DNA of 64,000 nt, taken from NCBI GenBank assembly GCA_963693365.1, contig CAVNZM010000010.1:6510001-6574000 (forward strand), read 5' to 3'. The notes beneath the pieces are model-generated. The model was not told where the DNA came from. It saw only the letters and a list, made by a program, of their open reading frames with translations, and ran no database searches. Origin of the DNA: Amoebidium appalachense (lineage: Eukaryota > Ichthyosporea). The translations under genes and the position numbers were made by a program. Positions 42,516-64,000 of this stretch are shown here, one piece after another; positions within the stretch are counted from its first letter, which is position 1, and each line of letters opens with the position of its first letter.

Positions 42516-43465
42516 CCCTTGCCTTCTGCCCGGCAAAGGCTCATGCAACACTTTTCCCCTTCGGAAGTTGCAACATCTTGTTCGAGCTACGCGAAGCTGC
42601 TGTAAAAGTCAGGCAAGGTGTACATACGCATTTGCCAGATGTCGCGTGCTTTTCATTTTTTTTAAGGAAAAATTATTTTATTATGTTTTGTCCGGAAAGA
42701 AACCCCCTCACGGCCAACGTCATCCTTTATATTAAAAACTACCGCGTCTTCCATTGAATCGACCGTATATGTACCTAGCAAGATATCTGGTACCGGTGCC
42801 AAATTCGGAATGGTGTCACCCAGCTAAGTCAACACCGTACTAATTCTACCTACTAATGTACACACAGTCCAAGGTTTTTGCCCAGGCCTCATAGTGGTGA
42901 GTACTCGTGTGTATGTGTGTGCCGTTCAACGGTTCCGGACATGTTCAAGCCTGCAGCTGTGTACATGTGTGCAAACTTATCTCCGGTTGCACAGGGTAAA
43001 CTTTGTGTAGAAATGCATGTCATTACTTTTCATCATCATGTTAAAAGTGTTTCAACACGCGCGTTTTGATCCTCAGTGTGTCTGCAACTGAGTGAAGCGC
43101 TTTGGAACTTACTGAATAAAAATGACCTTGGAAAATTTTGAATGGCTTCCTGGTGCAGTCACTTGTACTGTGACGTTCGTGTTGTTGTACTGCAAAATGC
43201 ATAACAAATCTGCAAACAGCAGAATGCTTTTGCTCACGACAGAAGACTGTGACGCAGAACTCGTGTTGAATCTGCTTTTTGCACATTTAATTGCTTTTTT
43301 GTAGTCAATAGTTCTGCTCGGAGCACACTACTTTTGCCCAACAAATAATAATTCTCCCCGGCATTCAGCTAGCATTATAAGAAGTTCCTGCTTCTGCTGG
43401 ACGAGTTTGCTCAGAAAAGAAGAACAATACTGCTTTTTGCAGACAGAGCGAAAGTGCAAGAGAGC

Positions 43466-44369
<904 letters not shown>

Positions 44370-46052
44370 AAGCGGGTATGTTTGTGTGTGACTGTGATCA
44401 CGACTCATGATCAGGCGACTTTGACTAATTCTCTCTGTGTGTGTTTGTGTGAGTGTTAAATCGTGTGAACATGTGTGTCACAGCAAAAGTTTGCGTAACA
44501 ATACTGCTTCTGGTTGGTGTGTCTGTTGACGGTTTATGGATGGCCGGCGCCCCGCCCCATCATGCATTCAGCCTCGCCTGAGCTTACACAGTGGCAGTAT
44601 TTCCAAGTTTTGAATCTATTTTGAGCTTCGCGCCAAAATGCATGCATCTTATTGCAGATCTATCATGTGTATCAAAAAGAGTTTTGGGGGCCTTGTCCAT
44701 AAAATACTCTAATATACCTGACTGATAAATAACCAATCTTCTAGCAGCAGTAACATATTTCAACACGATCTTGTGGCCCGGCTGTCGGGTGAGTGCTACT
44801 AGTAGGCCAGAATAATGGCAAAATACCTATAAAAACAAAAGGAATTTATAAAAGATATAATAAAAAATACGCAGATACCCAAATATATAAAGCTCAAATA
44901 GCACTTGGAAAGGACATTTTGTTACACATTTGTGTACCTAACAGCATGTGTTCGAGACAGTGATTTCAAAGTGTCCAGCAGGTGATAAATGATTGGCTGT
45001 TTTTAGGCATCCTTCAGCCATGTATGTCGCATTTCGCGAGCCAAGCGCCTGCCTCTATCTATTTTGGTCCGAACAGCGCCACGGTGATTGGATTCTTTTT
45101 CCCTGTAGCGCGACTTCACTCTCGTTATGGGCACAGAACCAGTACTTCTACCAAGGAAAAAAGTCATATCTTCGAATTCTAGAAAAGAGGAACAATACTT
45201 TCGAATAATTCGTTAGGACAATCGTACGAACGTACAGTACAGTAGGTGTGTGTGTTTGGCAAAGTGCGAGTAGGTTTGGGTCTATTCTTGCAAAGTCGCC
45301 TGCGAGTTAGCTAGAAAGTTCAGCGCAATTGCTTGTTGGAGTGAATTGAAGCGTAGCACATACGCACAGTAGGGAACGGGAGACATCGTTGACCTTTCTG
45401 TAATAATAGTGTGCCACTTTGCGCGATAAGCTGAAGGCATACCGAACCGAAGTCAAGCTCGTTCGGGAACCACCGGCATTTTTTCACAGCCGCGCTTTAC
45501 TGTCCCATCGCACAGTAGAGCACAAGGGGGAAATCCCATGCCAGTGTGATAGCTGGAAGTAGCGCACAGTAGAAAGACAGCAACCTAGGCCACCCTGCTC
45601 AGACAGGGTCGGGAACACGCTTAGGGATGATGACCTCGGCACAGCAGGCGTTAAAGTCGCCTGTACTGCTAGGGCAACCTCCTCCTCAAAATGAAAAGTA
45701 AGTGGCCTGCAAGACACAAACACCATCTCCGTCCTTATGGCAACGGGAAAGATGTTGTTGCATCACGTGTGTTTGCCTCTGCCAATGTGCATAAGAGTGT
45801 AGTTGTGGATGTAGGGTAAGTGGAAGCTCCCCGCACATCAGGATTATTGTCGTGCGTGAGTTTGGGCGCGTGCGTGCGTGTGTGCGTGTGTTCGTGTGTG
45901 CGTGCGTGTGAAGAGGGAGCACGTATGTGTATGCGTGAGTGGCTGGTCACGTGTGTTTTGTGGCTGCATGCGTGTATGCATGTGTCAGTAATGTGCCTGT
46001 GATATGATGCCTGCGAGTGCGCCTTGGCGATCGCAATTGCAGTATAGTCCAG

Positions 46053-63645
<17,593 letters not shown>

Positions 63646-63769
63646 GTGTGTGCAAACTGAAATGTGTATGTTCGTATTTTTAAATTTCTTTATAGGTTGA
63701 CCGTGTAATCGTGTAGAGGGGAGTGTGGGAGAAGTGGGAAGAAGAGAGGAGGAGGTGGTGGCGGTGGTG

Positions 63770-63821
63770 AGGTTTTTTTTTTTTTTTTTTTTGTGGTGGT
63801 GGTGGTGGTGGTGGTGGGGGT

Positions 63822-63868
<47 letters not shown>

Positions 63869-63870
63869 CC
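63770..63870. repeat. T-tract, (GTG)n and long G-tract at right end
   Basis: T-tract 63773-63792, GTG triplets to about 63817, then about 45 G. The window itself ends in a C-tract (63973-64000). This lies in the intron after 63645. Confidence 0.9.
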
Positions 63871-64000
63871 TCATGAAGGTGAAAGTAGAGATTCTGGTAT
63901 GGTTGGTTCTTTCTACTGAAAATTGATAACAAAAGTGATGTGCTTTTTCTCCCTCTTCCACATTTGTTCACTCCCCCCCCCCCCCCCCCCCCCCCCCCCC

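Overview
This window reads as nuclear DNA of a microbial eukaryote. Genes are split by many GT-AG introns of about 0.3-2 kb, coding exons have mixed GC content, and the sequence between exons is packed with microsatellites ((CA)n, (CT)n, (GA)n) and long C or G homopolymers. TAA, TAG and TGA all end genes, so the standard code fits. A chitin synthase, ATG5, a makorin and a VAP/MSP-domain protein are present. I cannot name the lineage; an algal or other protist genome (stramenopile- or alveolate-like) is a guess.

Layout: (1) 22-2856 (+), the 3' half of a chitin synthase whose 5' end lies outside the window. (2) 5814-14277 (+), a 12-exon gene for an unrecognised, probably membrane-anchored glycoprotein; one intron carries a 5'-truncated antisense LINE fragment, another a 78-bp triplicate repeat. 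(3) 16951-22077 (-), a makorin-type E3 ubiquitin ligase (CCCH-CCCH-RING-CCCH). (4) 23332-25235 (+), divergent from makorin, a 118-residue membrane protein. (5) 27270-34563 (+), a complete 8-exon ATG5; a possible first exon of another gene sits head-to-head with it at about 26986-27147 (-). (6) 36233-38108 (-), a second, longer truncated copy of the same LINE, with a YADD reverse-transcriptase domain and frameshifts. (7) 39006-40133 (-), a multi-pass membrane protein ORF interrupted by an in-frame TGA directly followed by ATG. (8) 46053 to beyond 63645 (+), a gene of more than 20 exons for a large protein: a Pro/Ser/Thr-rich middle, two tandem MSP (VAP-like) domains with matching exon structure, then a long coiled coil. 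It runs off the right end.

No metabolic operon or shared pathway links these genes. The strongest unexplained patterns are structural. C-tracts lie within about 5-30 nt of many 5' splice sites, composite homopolymers nearly always run C-then-A (or T-then-G), a short dispersed intronic repeat recurs next to C-tracts, and a branch-point region is duplicated. Most long open frames in the window are microsatellite artefacts and are not annotated. Exon boundaries below come from splice motifs and reading-phase agreement done by eye; no transcript or database search was available.
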